Virus record (IMG/VR): IMGVR_UViG_3300033182_000270
Coordinates: 1-40,584 of that record
From: a virus
Direction: 5' to 3' (one strand)
DNA length: 40,584 nucleotides
Below the pieces are notes generated by a model. That model made no database searches and was not told where the DNA came from. It saw only the letters and a program-made list of their open reading frames with translations. Every line of letters starts with the position of its first letter. Position 1 is the stretch's first letter. The position numbers were made by a program, and so were the translations under genes. Of the stretch, positions 24,606-32,419 are shown piece after piece.

Positions 24606-24947
24606 ATGGCAAAGAAATATAATATAGACGTTACAGACGAAGAATTTGCAGCACTAAGCTGGAAATTTGCAGATCCTCATCAGGCAATCGATGATTTTGT
24701 AACAGCTTCGATACACGAATCTATGGAAAGAATTGCCGAAGAAGAAATTCGTAAAAGATTAGCAGATCCTAATTGGACTAGTCCAATTCCTGCTAATAAG
24801 ATGGAAGTGTTTGAAGATTTAGAGCTTAAATCTGCATTGCAGCTTAGAGATGAAGATGTGGCAAGAATGCAAAAAATGTATGACAATCCTGACGATCCCG
24901 AAGGCTTAATAATGCCAGAAGAAAGAATTTCTAAGAGTGCTACATAA
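24606..24947 (+). CDS. Small helical protein downstream of fibre genes, paralogue B (113 aa)
   Basis: This 113-residue acidic protein starts three bases after paralogue A. The first 70 residues match A in layout: NIDVTDEEFAAL, then IAEEEIRKRLADPN, then SPIPANKMEVF. A unique charged C-terminal extension (LRDEDVARMQKMYDNPDDPE) follows. No enzyme or membrane motif is seen. The tandem arrangement suggests an old duplication and perhaps a hetero-oligomer. The function is not recognised. Confidence 0.65.
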   Translation: MAKKYNIDVTDEEFAALSWKFADPHQAIDDFVTASIHESMERIAEEEIRKRLADPNWTSPIPANKMEVFEDLELKSALQLRDEDVARMQKMYDNPDDPEGLIMPEERISKSAT

Positions 24948-24961
24948 AAGGAGATAATGAT

Positions 24962-25117
24962 ATGATTTTAGAATTTACAGTTTCCCTACCGGATGGTGAT
25001 AACTTTAAAGAACGAGTTGAAGATGTTGCCGACGAAGCAGAAGGTAAAGCAATATTAGAAGCAAAATACGGCGAAGGAACTGTTCCTTACCCTTGTAAAG
25101 TTATCTTCGAAGATTAA
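24962..25117 (+). CDS. Small acidic protein (51 aa)
   Basis: A short gene encodes 51 residues (MILEFTVSLPDGDNFKERVE ... PCKVIFED). The ATG follows AAAGGAGATAATGAT, an excellent ribosome site, and the stop lies 20 bases before a strong terminator, so it is the last gene of the fibre operon. The predicted pattern is strand, helix (about 15-35), strand. It has a single Cys near residue 45. The function is not recognised. Confidence 0.6.
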   Translation: MILEFTVSLPDGDNFKERVEDVADEAEGKAILEAKYGEGTVPYPCKVIFED

Positions 25118-25136
25118 AGTTGGTTATTCTTAGTAT

Positions 25137-25161
25137 AAAAAGCGCCATATGGCGCTTTTTT
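25137..25161 (+). terminator. Rho-independent terminator of the fibre operon
   Basis: This is a perfect inverted repeat: AAAAAGCGCC and GGCGCTTTTT flank a four-base ATAT loop and are followed by one more T. It sits just after the last plus-strand fibre-operon gene. The A-run on the other side means it could also stop minus-strand transcription. Confidence 0.9.
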
Positions 25162-25207
25162 ATTCAGTATCTATTTAAACTTAACATAGGTTTAGATAAT
25201 TATTTGT

Positions 25208-25717
25208 ATGAATTATACTGTCATTGATAATTTTCTTTCTAGAGAAGAATTCGTAACACTAAAATCGCATTTTTTTGATCAAAACTTATTATGGCAATAT
25301 CAGAACCAAACTAATTACGGAAAAATAGAATGTGACGACCGATTTAACTTTCAAATGATTCATATGTTCTACCAATCACCTGATATAGTAAGCGATCACC
25401 TTCCTATAGTTTACCCAATCTTAAAAAAATTAAATCTTGAAGTACTGTTACGAGTAAAAGCAAACTTAACAACCTGTTCAGATTCTATACAGACGTATGG
25501 GTATCACATTGATATACCTGAAAAAATATCAAAGATAGCTAAAACAGCAGTATTTTATATTAACACTAATGACGGATATACTGTATTTAAAGATTCGCAA
25601 GAACGTGTTGCAAGCATTGAAAACAGATTAGTTATATTTGATGCAGATATGCATCATAGTGGTACTAATTGCACTAACGAAAAAGTAAGAGCTGTAATAA
25701 ACTTTAATTATATTTAA
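25208..25717 (+). CDS. 2-oxoglutarate/Fe(II)-dependent oxygenase-like protein (169 aa)
   Basis: This compact double-stranded beta-helix oxygenase carries the classic ligand set: H100-x-D102 in GYHIDIP, a distal histidine at 149 or 150 (DADMHHSG) and R161 for the 2-oxoglutarate carboxylate (VRAVINFNY). The length is typical for small phage members of the prolyl-hydroxylase-like superfamily. It is on the plus strand, after the terminator, with no clear ribosome site and no strong promoter visible. It converges with the minus-strand operon. The substrate is unknown; hydroxylation of a protein or small molecule is assumed from the family only. Confidence 0.8.
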   Translation: MNYTVIDNFLSREEFVTLKSHFFDQNLLWQYQNQTNYGKIECDDRFNFQMIHMFYQSPDIVSDHLPIVYPILKKLNLEVLLRVKANLTTCSDSIQTYGYHIDIPEKISKIAKTAVFYINTNDGYTVFKDSQERVASIENRLVIFDADMHHSGTNCTNEKVRAVINFNYI

Positions 25718-25729
25718 AATACTGGAATA

Positions 25730-25749
25730 AATGCAGTAAATCCTGCATT
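25730..25749. terminator. Hairpin between convergent genes (possible weak terminator)
   Basis: Perfect arms AATGCAG and CTGCATT flank a six-base loop in the 30-base gap between convergent genes. It overlaps the stop codon of the 81-aa gene. It lacks a clear T-run, so termination efficiency is doubtful, but the position at the end of the long minus-strand operon is right. Confidence 0.4.
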
Positions 25750-25993
25750 AATATGGTCGATCGTCTCCAACATGCTGCCTAATAATAATATTAAGTTCTT
25801 TCCGTACTCTATAAAATGCTATACTAGAAGCAGATAACGAAAAGAAATTGTATCTCCAATACGACGTAGTAGTATTAGGGTCTTGCAAAAAAGTAGTCAG
25901 TGCCTGGTGCATTCCAAGACACTGACTTACAAAAAGGTCTTTATTTTTGTCTACTAAATCAATCTGATAAAGTTTATAGTCATTCTCAATCAT
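25748..25993 (-). CDS. Small protein coupled to halogenase 1 (81 aa, unknown)
   Basis: This is the last gene of the minus-strand operon. Its ATG overlaps the end of halogenase 1 by eight bases, so translation is probably coupled. The 81 residues include a single Cys (about 25), several aromatic residues (TTSYWRYNFFSLSASSIAFY about 42-61) and a basic stretch before the C-terminus (RVRKELNIIIRQHVG). There is no flavin-binding, metal-binding or membrane signature. It might be a small partner or substrate peptide of halogenase 1, but no homologue is recognised, and it could also be an unrelated small phage protein. Confidence 0.6.
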   Translation of the reverse strand: MIENDYKLYQIDLVDKNKDLFVSQCLGMHQALTTFLQDPNTTTSYWRYNFFSLSASSIAFYRVRKELNIIIRQHVGDDRPY

Positions 25994-27644
25994 TATTATT
26001 AAATGACGAAATATTAAATTCTCTATCTTCGTTATCGTAAACTTTATCTTTTAGATAAGAGTAGTGACTTGGAGCAGTCTCTGACAAACTCTCAATATAC
26101 TCTTTCTTTTGATTCCAGTAGTCTTGAGTTTGATCGTTAAAATACTCAGGAACTGAACCATTGCGTCCAAGTAATATACTACTAACCACTTTTAGTTGAG
26201 TTTGATTTACAGGACTAGTGTGCATACCGACAACAATGTCAGGCATGCCGCCCATAGAAAAATCTCCTGGTAAATGGTGACTATTTAAAAGCCTAACAGC
26301 CATTTCAGTAACTTGACTTCCGGCTCTTGATATCTTATTAACATCAGTCATGTCTGGATCCATAGTAATTTCTTCAGTTACATATCTCCAGTACGGTGTA
26401 TCTCTTCTAGAAGATAGTGTATAATGATAACCTACAAAATATTTAAATCCAGTCATTATTCCATTTACGATGTAGTTGAAATTATCCTTATGGATCTTAT
26501 TAACTGTTTCGTTTCGTAAAGTTTCGCTAAGGCGTAAAAGAATTTCTTGAACACTCAATAAACCAGTTGATTCTAAAGGTTCGATAAATCCATAACTTAA
26601 CCCTACACCGACTACATTTTTATTCCAGCATTTTTCATGAATGCCGTTTTTAATTTCAATATTTTTAAATGACCACGATTCAACTTGCTCTCTAGTCCTT
26701 GGTGCTTTTAGTTGTGTCATTAGATGATTTTTAAATTCTTCTAATGCATCTTCGTCAGAAACAAACTTATCTGAGTATACGTAACCGGTTCCAATTCTGT
26801 TATAGAGAGGAATATTCCATACCCACCCGTTGTCAATTGCAGTGCAGTTTGTAACATTTTCCATTTCTAATTCTTTATCTTCATAAGGAATTTGTACTGC
26901 CCATGCTTTATTGTTAGGTAATACGTCACTAAATGAATGGAACTTAACTCCCATAGTTTGTTCTAAAAGTAATGATCTAAATCCAGTGCAATCTAAATAT
27001 AAGTCAGCTTCTAACACATCGCCATTTCTTAGTTTTAAGCCATTAATCGAGCCGTCTTCATTTGTAAATATTTCGTCAATATGTTCAGGAACGTGAACTA
27101 CACCCCTCGGGATACAATATTGATCTTTTAGAAAGTTTCCAAACGCAATAGCATCCATGTGATACGCAACATCGTTTTTAAAACTAAATCCCGGTAATTG
27201 ACCATCTACATTGTCGTAAATCTTTCCTTTCTTAATAAAAGGCATAGTACTGTAGAAGCTTTCGTAAAAATCGCTAATTGGTGTTTCAGGGTTTTGTGCT
27301 TTCTTTATAAACCAATCCATAATTCCTTGTTGAGTGTTCTGTTCATCTTTAAGGCCAAATGGATAATAAAATTCTTCACCTTTTTGATAGAAATCAGTGA
27401 ATTTTATTGATTTTTTATATGTAGCATTACATGCTGGCATCCAATCCTTATCTTCTAAATCTAACATGGCTAGATATTGGTTGATAGTACCTAATGTAGA
27501 TTCACCAACTCCGATAACTGGAATATCTGGTGATTCAACTAACGCAATTTCAAGGTCTGAAAATTCGTTTGATAACATAGCGGCGCTCATCCAGCCTGCA
27601 CTGCCTCCGCCAACGATAATTATTTTTTTAATGCTGTTTGCCAT
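25986..27644 (-). CDS. FAD-dependent tryptophan-halogenase-like protein 1 (552 aa)
   Basis: The N-terminal Rossmann motif GGGSAGW (12-18) binds FAD, followed by GVGEST (45-50). K77 in CNATYK aligns with the catalytic lysine (K79) of PrnA-type halogenases. The halogenase-specific WxWxIP motif is W274-V-W-N-I-P279. E358-S359 in FIEPLESTG matches the PrnA Glu-Ser pair. The full length (552) matches the family. These enzymes turn FADH2, O2 and halide into hypohalous acid and halogenate an electron-rich ring. A free-standing marine viral halogenase (VirX1 of cyanophage Syn10) is known, so activity is plausible. AAAGGAAC precedes the ATG. No flavin reductase is in the window; the host may supply FADH2. 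The substrate is unknown. Confidence 0.9.
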   Translation of the reverse strand: MANSIKKIIIVGGGSAGWMSAAMLSNEFSDLEIALVESPDIPVIGVGESTLGTINQYLAMLDLEDKDWMPACNATYKKSIKFTDFYQKGEEFYYPFGLKDEQNTQQGIMDWFIKKAQNPETPISDFYESFYSTMPFIKKGKIYDNVDGQLPGFSFKNDVAYHMDAIAFGNFLKDQYCIPRGVVHVPEHIDEIFTNEDGSINGLKLRNGDVLEADLYLDCTGFRSLLLEQTMGVKFHSFSDVLPNNKAWAVQIPYEDKELEMENVTNCTAIDNGWVWNIPLYNRIGTGYVYSDKFVSDEDALEEFKNHLMTQLKAPRTREQVESWSFKNIEIKNGIHEKCWNKNVVGVGLSYGFIEPLESTGLLSVQEILLRLSETLRNETVNKIHKDNFNYIVNGIMTGFKYFVGYHYTLSSRRDTPYWRYVTEEITMDPDMTDVNKISRAGSQVTEMAVRLLNSHHLPGDFSMGGMPDIVVGMHTSPVNQTQLKVVSSILLGRNGSVPEYFNDQTQDYWNQKKEYIESLSETAPSHYSYLKDKVYDNEDREFNISSFNNND

Positions 27645-27670
27645 AGGTGTTCCTTTTAATAATCTGTAAA

Positions 27671-27677
27671 TATTTAA
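27671..27677 (-). promoter_or_regulatory. Possible internal late promoter before halogenase 1
   Basis: TTAAATA on the minus strand lies in the 29-base gap before halogenase 1, one of the few gaps in the operon, with about 20 bases of leader that includes the ribosome site. It departs from ATAAATA by one base and is a weak call. Confidence 0.25.
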
Positions 27678-28312
27678 TGTTCTACTGGCGTCGAAGCTAG
27701 TAGTTCTGAGTTAAGGTTATCTCTATATAAATTGAATGCTATAGAGATTCGTGTAGTGTCTGTTGGATTTAAATTTACTTTGTGCTCCATCCAACTCGGA
27801 AATAGCACAATCTTACCAACTGCTGGAGATGCAGAATAGTATTTTTGTGTATGCCCGCCAAACGGAAAAAGTTCTAAATGTGTAAACGGGTTTGGATTTT
27901 TAAACACAATATCCCCGTCTGCGCCTGACGTCTGATAGTAGTAGCAGCCTGAAATAGTCGAATCCTGATGTTGGTGCCAATCTTGACCTTCATTATGTGT
28001 AGTGAGATTAAACCAGCTATGAATAAGGACTACAGGTGCAGGCATCCATGCATTGATTCGCGATGTGTACTTGTCAACATGAGTCATTATATACTTTTCT
28101 AAATTCTTTAACTTATAATCCTTTATAGAATTATATCGCGCCTTAATATTAGTTTTAACCCCGTCATTCCACCCTTCAGGATTTTCAAAACTATCATTTG
28201 CATAGACAATGTCTAATACATCTTTAATTTCTTTCTGTACAAGAAATACTTCGTCAAACGATGGAGTGTGCTGATATATTGGCGTATCGAATAATGATAA
28301 TACTTCACTCAT
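27674..28312 (-). CDS. 2OG-Fe(II) oxygenase, TIGR02466-like (212 aa)
   Basis: The protein begins with the LFDTPIY segment usual for this family. It has SWFN near 99, then WHQHQDSTISGCYYY (H113, H115), KIVLFPSWMEHKV (H177) and RISIAFN (R188). These give the metal ligands and the 2-oxoglutarate arginine of a putative Fe(II) oxygenase of the TIGR02466 / PF13759 type. It starts by an ATGA overlap with the upstream gene and is followed by halogenase 1. Three relatives occur in the window (28956, 32420, 39808). The family is common in marine phages, and the substrate is not established. Confidence 0.85.
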   Translation of the reverse strand: MSEVLSLFDTPIYQHTPSFDEVFLVQKEIKDVLDIVYANDSFENPEGWNDGVKTNIKARYNSIKDYKLKNLEKYIMTHVDKYTSRINAWMPAPVVLIHSWFNLTTHNEGQDWHQHQDSTISGCYYYQTSGADGDIVFKNPNPFTHLELFPFGGHTQKYYSASPAVGKIVLFPSWMEHKVNLNPTDTTRISIAFNLYRDNLNSELLASTPVEH

Positions 28313-28959
28313 GAGTTATCTGCTACTAGTTCTAAATTTCCAGCAATTGATATTCTTGTTTTTTCCGTACTATAAAAAGGATGCACCATATGATGTAAAT
28401 CTGCCGGAAATAATAAAATATTACCCTCATATGTTTTGTCAGCTAATACAGATTCGCCTGTAATTCTACCTAATATATCTGTATACACAAATTCAAACAT
28501 TCCTGATCTATTAGTATAAGATTTATTACCAGGACTTATCTTTTGTTCAAAATTTAAAAAATATGGGATATCTACCCATACTACAAAACTATATACCCCG
28601 CCATGCCGATGTAAAGGATTAAACTCGTATCTTTCTTGGAAGTTAACCCAGAGACTTTCTAATCTGAATTTAAATTTTTTAGTTGTATTATTAGTGTACA
28701 GTGTATTAATATAATTGTATTTTTTGTTATGCTCAACTGCTAAACTTACTGCTTCTTGCTCAACAACGTCACAACATTTTGACAGTAAGTATTCTTTTCT
28801 AATATGTCCTGCTAAGTCAATATTATGCGGTACTGCTTTAGAATAGTCATTTTGTATTTCTACAACTTCGTCTTTAATCGCAGATAGCACATCGTTACTA
28901 ACTTTGCCGCGAATAACGCCAATGTTAACTAAGTCAACTGTTTCTACACCTGTAATCAT
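28309..28959 (-). CDS. 2OG-Fe(II) oxygenase-like, SFVVW type, copy 1 (216 aa)
   Basis: The core motifs are NPLHRHGGVYSFVVWVDIPY (H117, H119), NILLFPADLHHMVHP (H189/H190) and TRISIAGN (R202), i.e. a jelly-roll 2OG oxygenase layout. The first 100 residues are helical and carry KCC (61-63). It is clearly paralogous to the gene at 33647: HRHGGVYSFVVW versus HNHSGVYSFVVW, both followed by an (F/Y)T.S/ILG strand and a long loop. It is joined to both neighbours by ATGA overlaps. It is probably an Fe(II) oxygenase. No specific substrate is known. Confidence 0.8.
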   Translation of the reverse strand: MITGVETVDLVNIGVIRGKVSNDVLSAIKDEVVEIQNDYSKAVPHNIDLAGHIRKEYLLSKCCDVVEQEAVSLAVEHNKKYNYINTLYTNNTTKKFKFRLESLWVNFQERYEFNPLHRHGGVYSFVVWVDIPYFLNFEQKISPGNKSYTNRSGMFEFVYTDILGRITGESVLADKTYEGNILLFPADLHHMVHPFYSTEKTRISIAGNLELVADNS

Positions 28960-29597
28960 AATACCAACTTTGTTAAACCTTCTTCACTGCCTATATCACC
29001 CTTAAACCAAGTGTTAAACGCTAAACTAATTCTATCTTTATCATCCGTTGCTTGTATACGTTCAACACCGTGCTCAATGTTGCTATTAAAAATAACAAGA
29101 TCTCCGGGAACAACAGGCATGCCAATTCTACGCATATTCCACCAATTAGGTTTATTCATAATATGAATTTCATCGCGTCTGTCGCCGTAAAATGTAATAC
29201 TATCATTTTCAAAAGTATCAAAGTAGAAAGAACCACTAATAATACTATTAGAATGGAAATGCTTATGGTGCTGCTCACCAAGTCTATTATAATTAATCCA
29301 ACTTTGAGTAATATATAATTTAAAATCATTTTCCCAAGGTTCTATAATATTAGTAACATAATCTTGTATAGCGTTTGATATAAAGTTTCTAATATTAAAC
29401 AATGCAGGTGTCGATAATACATCTGTACTATGAGATCTCCTGTTATCGCTACCCGGGCGAACACGCCAAAAATCTGGTGATGCGGCTTTTAATTCAGCTT
29501 CAGTAAAAGGTCTTCCGATATTAATTTTATACACAGGGACCGGAAACAATCCGTTTACTGTTCCGCCTGATGAAAGTAACTTTACAAATTCTTGCAT
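28956..29597 (-). CDS. 2OG-Fe(II) oxygenase, TIGR02466-like (213 aa)
   Basis: Family landmarks are LFPVPVYKINI (18-28), TQSWINYNRLGEQHHKHFH (98-116), SIISGSFYF, GDLVIFNSNIEHGV (H176) and DRISLAFNTW (R189). The His cluster H110, H111, H113 and H115 is richer than usual for the first ligand pair. The distal part has a loop (HIMNKPNWWNM) that may shape the substrate pocket. The start is TAATG-coupled to the upstream paralogue-family gene at 29597. The substrate is unknown. Confidence 0.82.
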   Translation of the reverse strand: MQEFVKLLSSGGTVNGLFPVPVYKINIGRPFTEAELKAASPDFWRVRPGSDNRRSHSTDVLSTPALFNIRNFISNAIQDYVTNIIEPWENDFKLYITQSWINYNRLGEQHHKHFHSNSIISGSFYFDTFENDSITFYGDRRDEIHIMNKPNWWNMRRIGMPVVPGDLVIFNSNIEHGVERIQATDDKDRISLAFNTWFKGDIGSEEGLTKLVL

Positions 29598-30289
29598 TAC
29601 TTTTTCTCCTGATCCATTAATGCTTTCTTTCTTTTAAAGTAACTTCCACTAAATGTAAACACATAAGGGTCCATCTTCAAATATTCTTGATCAGTAATAA
29701 CATGCATTTTAAATTCTACATCTTTTTCGCTTAATGGAATTATTTGCGCCAATGGCTTTCCTGCTGGTATTGTAAATGATTTGGGAAATATATTATTTGG
29801 CACCATCATATTAGTACTTGTAGTATTTTGATATTTGTACTCAACAATGCCGTTAACAACAACAGGCTTAAAGTTCTCATCATGCCAAAAAGTGTTAGTG
29901 TATAAAAACTTAACTCCAGTTTTCTCTACAAATCGCCAAGGACTTACTATTTTTATATGTTGATGATTCTTAAAATGCCCGCCATGTTGTAAGGAATTAT
30001 GCGACTCGCATGCAGTCTTTGGTTCCCAAGATAGCTGTCCGTCAACGCTGATAAAAATATCGTGCCATGCCTGTAATATTAATCCAGTCCTATATAAATC
30101 ACCCACCCCTGGGCATAGTTTCATAGTACCACGTGTAGGACCAGCAAACTCAACAGTTGGCGGCAGCTTTTGCCAGAAGCTTGGAATAGCATCTTTAGCA
30201 TGTAATATAGGAAAAAGTTTAGGAAGCTCTTCGACAGAAGTGAAACAATCGATATGAATTTTTGATCTTTTGTTAAAAATTGAAAACAT
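29597..30289 (-). CDS. Unrecognised beta-rich paralogue D1 of a tandem set (230 aa)
   Basis: This is one of four tandem paralogues. Shared layout: LFPI..A....P.(F/W) near 25-39, KLCPGV.D....G near 57-69, then SPWRF.EKTG.KFLYTN.FW (116-135), NGI.EYKYQN.T, FPKSFTIPAGKPLAQIIPLS (168-187) and a basic SYFKRKKA end. The P.GY/EKTG block followed by an I.AG.PLAQI.P strand vaguely recalls DUF6065 proteins. No HxD pair is evident, so it is not an obvious 2OG oxygenase. It is closest to the next gene (D2). Joined by TAATG on both sides. The function is unknown; a jelly-roll/cupin-like fold is a guess. Confidence 0.7.
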   Translation of the reverse strand: MFSIFNKRSKIHIDCFTSVEELPKLFPILHAKDAIPSFWQKLPPTVEFAGPTRGTMKLCPGVGDLYRTGLILQAWHDIFISVDGQLSWEPKTACESHNSLQHGGHFKNHQHIKIVSPWRFVEKTGVKFLYTNTFWHDENFKPVVVNGIVEYKYQNTTSTNMMVPNNIFPKSFTIPAGKPLAQIIPLSEKDVEFKMHVITDQEYLKMDPYVFTFSGSYFKRKKALMDQEKK

Positions 30290-31011
30290 TACTTGTCCTT
30301 CTTATGATACGGGCATTTACTTTCTAATATTTTTTTACGCTTGTAATATTGACCTGCTTGTGAAAACATATACGACAAGTTATCATCATCCCACTCTTCT
30401 TTAGAAACTTCATGCATATGAACTTTTATCTTTTTATTCTCTAACGATACTATTTGAGCCAATGGTGTACCTGCATTAATAGTAAGATTTTTTGGAAATC
30501 CGTTCTTTGGTATCCACAAATTAATATTAGTTGAATTTTGATACTTGTATTCAGTTATTCCATTTGGAGTAAAGTATTTTAGTGTAGGAACATTCCAAAA
30601 CGGGTTGGTAAACATAAACTTAGAACCAGTTTTCTCTCGAAATTTCCAAGGACTACCAATTTTTAAATGATGATATTCTTTAAATGTTTGAGAACTATTC
30701 CATTGCCAGTCTGGATGAGATTGGCCCATTTCATCAGGCTCCCAATAAAGATTAGGTTTAGACCAATCAATATATAAATCACACCAGTTAGGTATTATTA
30801 TACCTTCTTTAAATATTTCAACTACACCAGGGCAAGTCCTAATAGTTGCAACAGTAGACCCTGACGGTGACTTAGTTGTTCCAGGAACTGCTTTAAACCA
30901 ACTTGGAGTAAATTTTTCTGCATCTTCAATAGGAAATAAATCTGTAATTCCCTTAAAGAAACTAAATGCATCTATGTGAACAACTGGTTTTTTAAAGAAA
31001 AACGTAAACAT
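30289..31011 (-). CDS. Unrecognised beta-rich paralogue D2 of a tandem set (240 aa)
   Basis: Nearest relative of D1: VHIDAFSFFKGITDLFPIED versus IHIDCFTSVEELPKLFPILH, then GSPWKFREKTGSKFMFTNPF, NGITEYKYQNSTNINLWIPK, INAGTPLAQIVSLENKKIKV and QYYKRKKILE. The conserved Lys/Arg in the EKTG block and the C-terminal KRKK suggest a shared surface. No signal peptide, membrane helix or recognised catalytic triad is present. Its stop shares the A of the D1 start (TAATG), which points to coupled synthesis. The four proteins may form a complex or act on related substrates. Confidence 0.7.
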   Translation of the reverse strand: MFTFFFKKPVVHIDAFSFFKGITDLFPIEDAEKFTPSWFKAVPGTTKSPSGSTVATIRTCPGVVEIFKEGIIIPNWCDLYIDWSKPNLYWEPDEMGQSHPDWQWNSSQTFKEYHHLKIGSPWKFREKTGSKFMFTNPFWNVPTLKYFTPNGITEYKYQNSTNINLWIPKNGFPKNLTINAGTPLAQIVSLENKKIKVHMHEVSKEEWDDDNLSYMFSQAGQYYKRKKILESKCPYHKKDK

Positions 31012-31018
31012 AATCTAT

Positions 31019-31726
31019 TTAACGATACCCCTTCTTTCTGTGTAGGAATTTTGAATACGTACCGTGCCACGGACCATTAATAAAATATTTAAAACTAGAA
31101 TGCTTGCCTACATTTTCGTCGTATTTTGTTTCCATTTTCCATGATTCTCTCTTAAATGGAAAAACAGTAACTAACGGGTCGCCAGGCTGTATTGTAAAAG
31201 GCTCTTCGGTATTAATGATACCGATCATGCCAATAAAGTCGTCGTGCGTATCTGTATCAACAATAGCTGGCAAAAATGTAAAGTTTTCATTAAACATATA
31301 GTGTGGTTGATAAATCAAACAACTGTATCCTGGCGGTGTTTTAATTACCCATCTTTGTTGAATTTTAAAGTAATGATTTCTCTTTCCATTTATTTCAATA
31401 GGGGCTTGCACCCAGGGGTGAGCTGCTACGTAATCATCACGATTACAGTGCATCTCAAATCCTTTGATGCCGTCTTCGTAAACTGGTTTAATATCTACTT
31501 CGTACGAATTTCTTAATATGTAACCAGATGTTAAATAATCTAAAACAGGTACGCATCTTTTAATTGACGGTGTGCCTTCTTTTTCAACGTATTGTGAAAT
31601 TATATCTAGTTCGTTCGGTACAGACTTGTACCAGTCTGGAATTTGCTTAGTTGCAGGAACTGGCGGAAATAACTCTAATGTGTCTTTATCCTCAGTGATA
31701 AATTTTATGATAGAATCTTTTCTCAT
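31019..31726 (-). CDS. Unrecognised beta-rich paralogue D3 of a tandem set (235 aa)
   Basis: D3 and D4 form a second subgroup. Landmarks are LFPPVPATKQIPDWYKSVP (19-37), SIKRCVPVLDYLTSGYIL (54-71), W..KTPPGYSCLIYQPHYMF (126-145), LPAIVDTD (152-159), FTIQPGDPLVTVFPFKRESW (177-196). The TPPGYS...VDTD...GDP...PF.R order is the strongest similarity to DUF6065-type proteins that I can see. Cys59 lies in the same place as Cys59 of D1. No metal site is obvious. A seven-base gap follows toward D2. Confidence 0.7.
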   Translation of the reverse strand: MRKDSIIKFITEDKDTLELFPPVPATKQIPDWYKSVPNELDIISQYVEKEGTPSIKRCVPVLDYLTSGYILRNSYEVDIKPVYEDGIKGFEMHCNRDDYVAAHPWVQAPIEINGKRNHYFKIQQRWVIKTPPGYSCLIYQPHYMFNENFTFLPAIVDTDTHDDFIGMIGIINTEEPFTIQPGDPLVTVFPFKRESWKMETKYDENVGKHSSFKYFINGPWHGTYSKFLHRKKGYR

Positions 31727-32418
31727 ATGAATTTTTTTACCTTATGATAAAGTCTTTTATAAACATCTTTTACATAAAACTTTGATCGATTTTGCGGAGT
31801 TGGATTATGAGTTATTTTCATATTCCAATCTTCTCTTTTAAAAGGAATAACTTGCACTACATATTCACCGGGTCGCAAGATTAATTTTTCTAAATTAGTA
31901 TAGCCAACAACAGGAATTGGAGAATCGTAGGTGTCTGTATCTACGATAGCAGGAATAACTGAAAATCTATCTTCAAACAGCATAAAAGGCTGAACTACTA
32001 AACAACTGTATCCGGGAGGTGTTTTAACAATCCAGTCAGTACTATATTTGAAATAGTAATCTTGTTTTTTACCATTAATAACCATAGGACATGACTCATG
32101 CTTGTATACAGCCATTACCTTTTTAGAACGAATGTCAGGATCTTCTAAGTCATTAATTCTAGCTGATTCTAATTTTAAATTTTTCTTAAAATTTTCAAAT
32201 GTTGACTCAGCAATCATCTCAATAGACACTGGCAATACATATCCTGCTGTTGCCATATCCATTGCTGGCATACATCCTTTTATATTCTCAACAGTATTAT
32301 CTGCCCACAATGTCTTATCAGGCATTTTTTTTATTTTATCAGGAATAATATCAGCAGCAGGCACCGGGTGCCAGTACTTGACTATATTCTTATCCCTGCA
32401 TATAAATTCAATATCCAT
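31723..32418 (-). CDS. Unrecognised beta-rich paralogue D4 of a tandem set (231 aa)
   Basis: This is the first-transcribed of the four paralogues. I use the ATG at 32418 (MDIEFICRDKNIVKYWHPVP), which leaves a one-base gap after the upstream stop; a longer TTG start at 32430 would overlap it. It shares with D3 WIVKTPPGYSCLVVQPF, IPAIVDTDTYDS, LRPGEYVVQVIPFKREDWNM and a basic C-terminus. The ATGA overlap with D3 suggests translational coupling. The function is unknown. Confidence 0.7.
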   Translation of the reverse strand: MDIEFICRDKNIVKYWHPVPAADIIPDKIKKMPDKTLWADNTVENIKGCMPAMDMATAGYVLPVSIEMIAESTFENFKKNLKLESARINDLEDPDIRSKKVMAVYKHESCPMVINGKKQDYYFKYSTDWIVKTPPGYSCLVVQPFMLFEDRFSVIPAIVDTDTYDSPIPVVGYTNLEKLILRPGEYVVQVIPFKREDWNMKITHNPTPQNRSKFYVKDVYKRLYHKVKKFI

Positions 32419-32419
32419 A

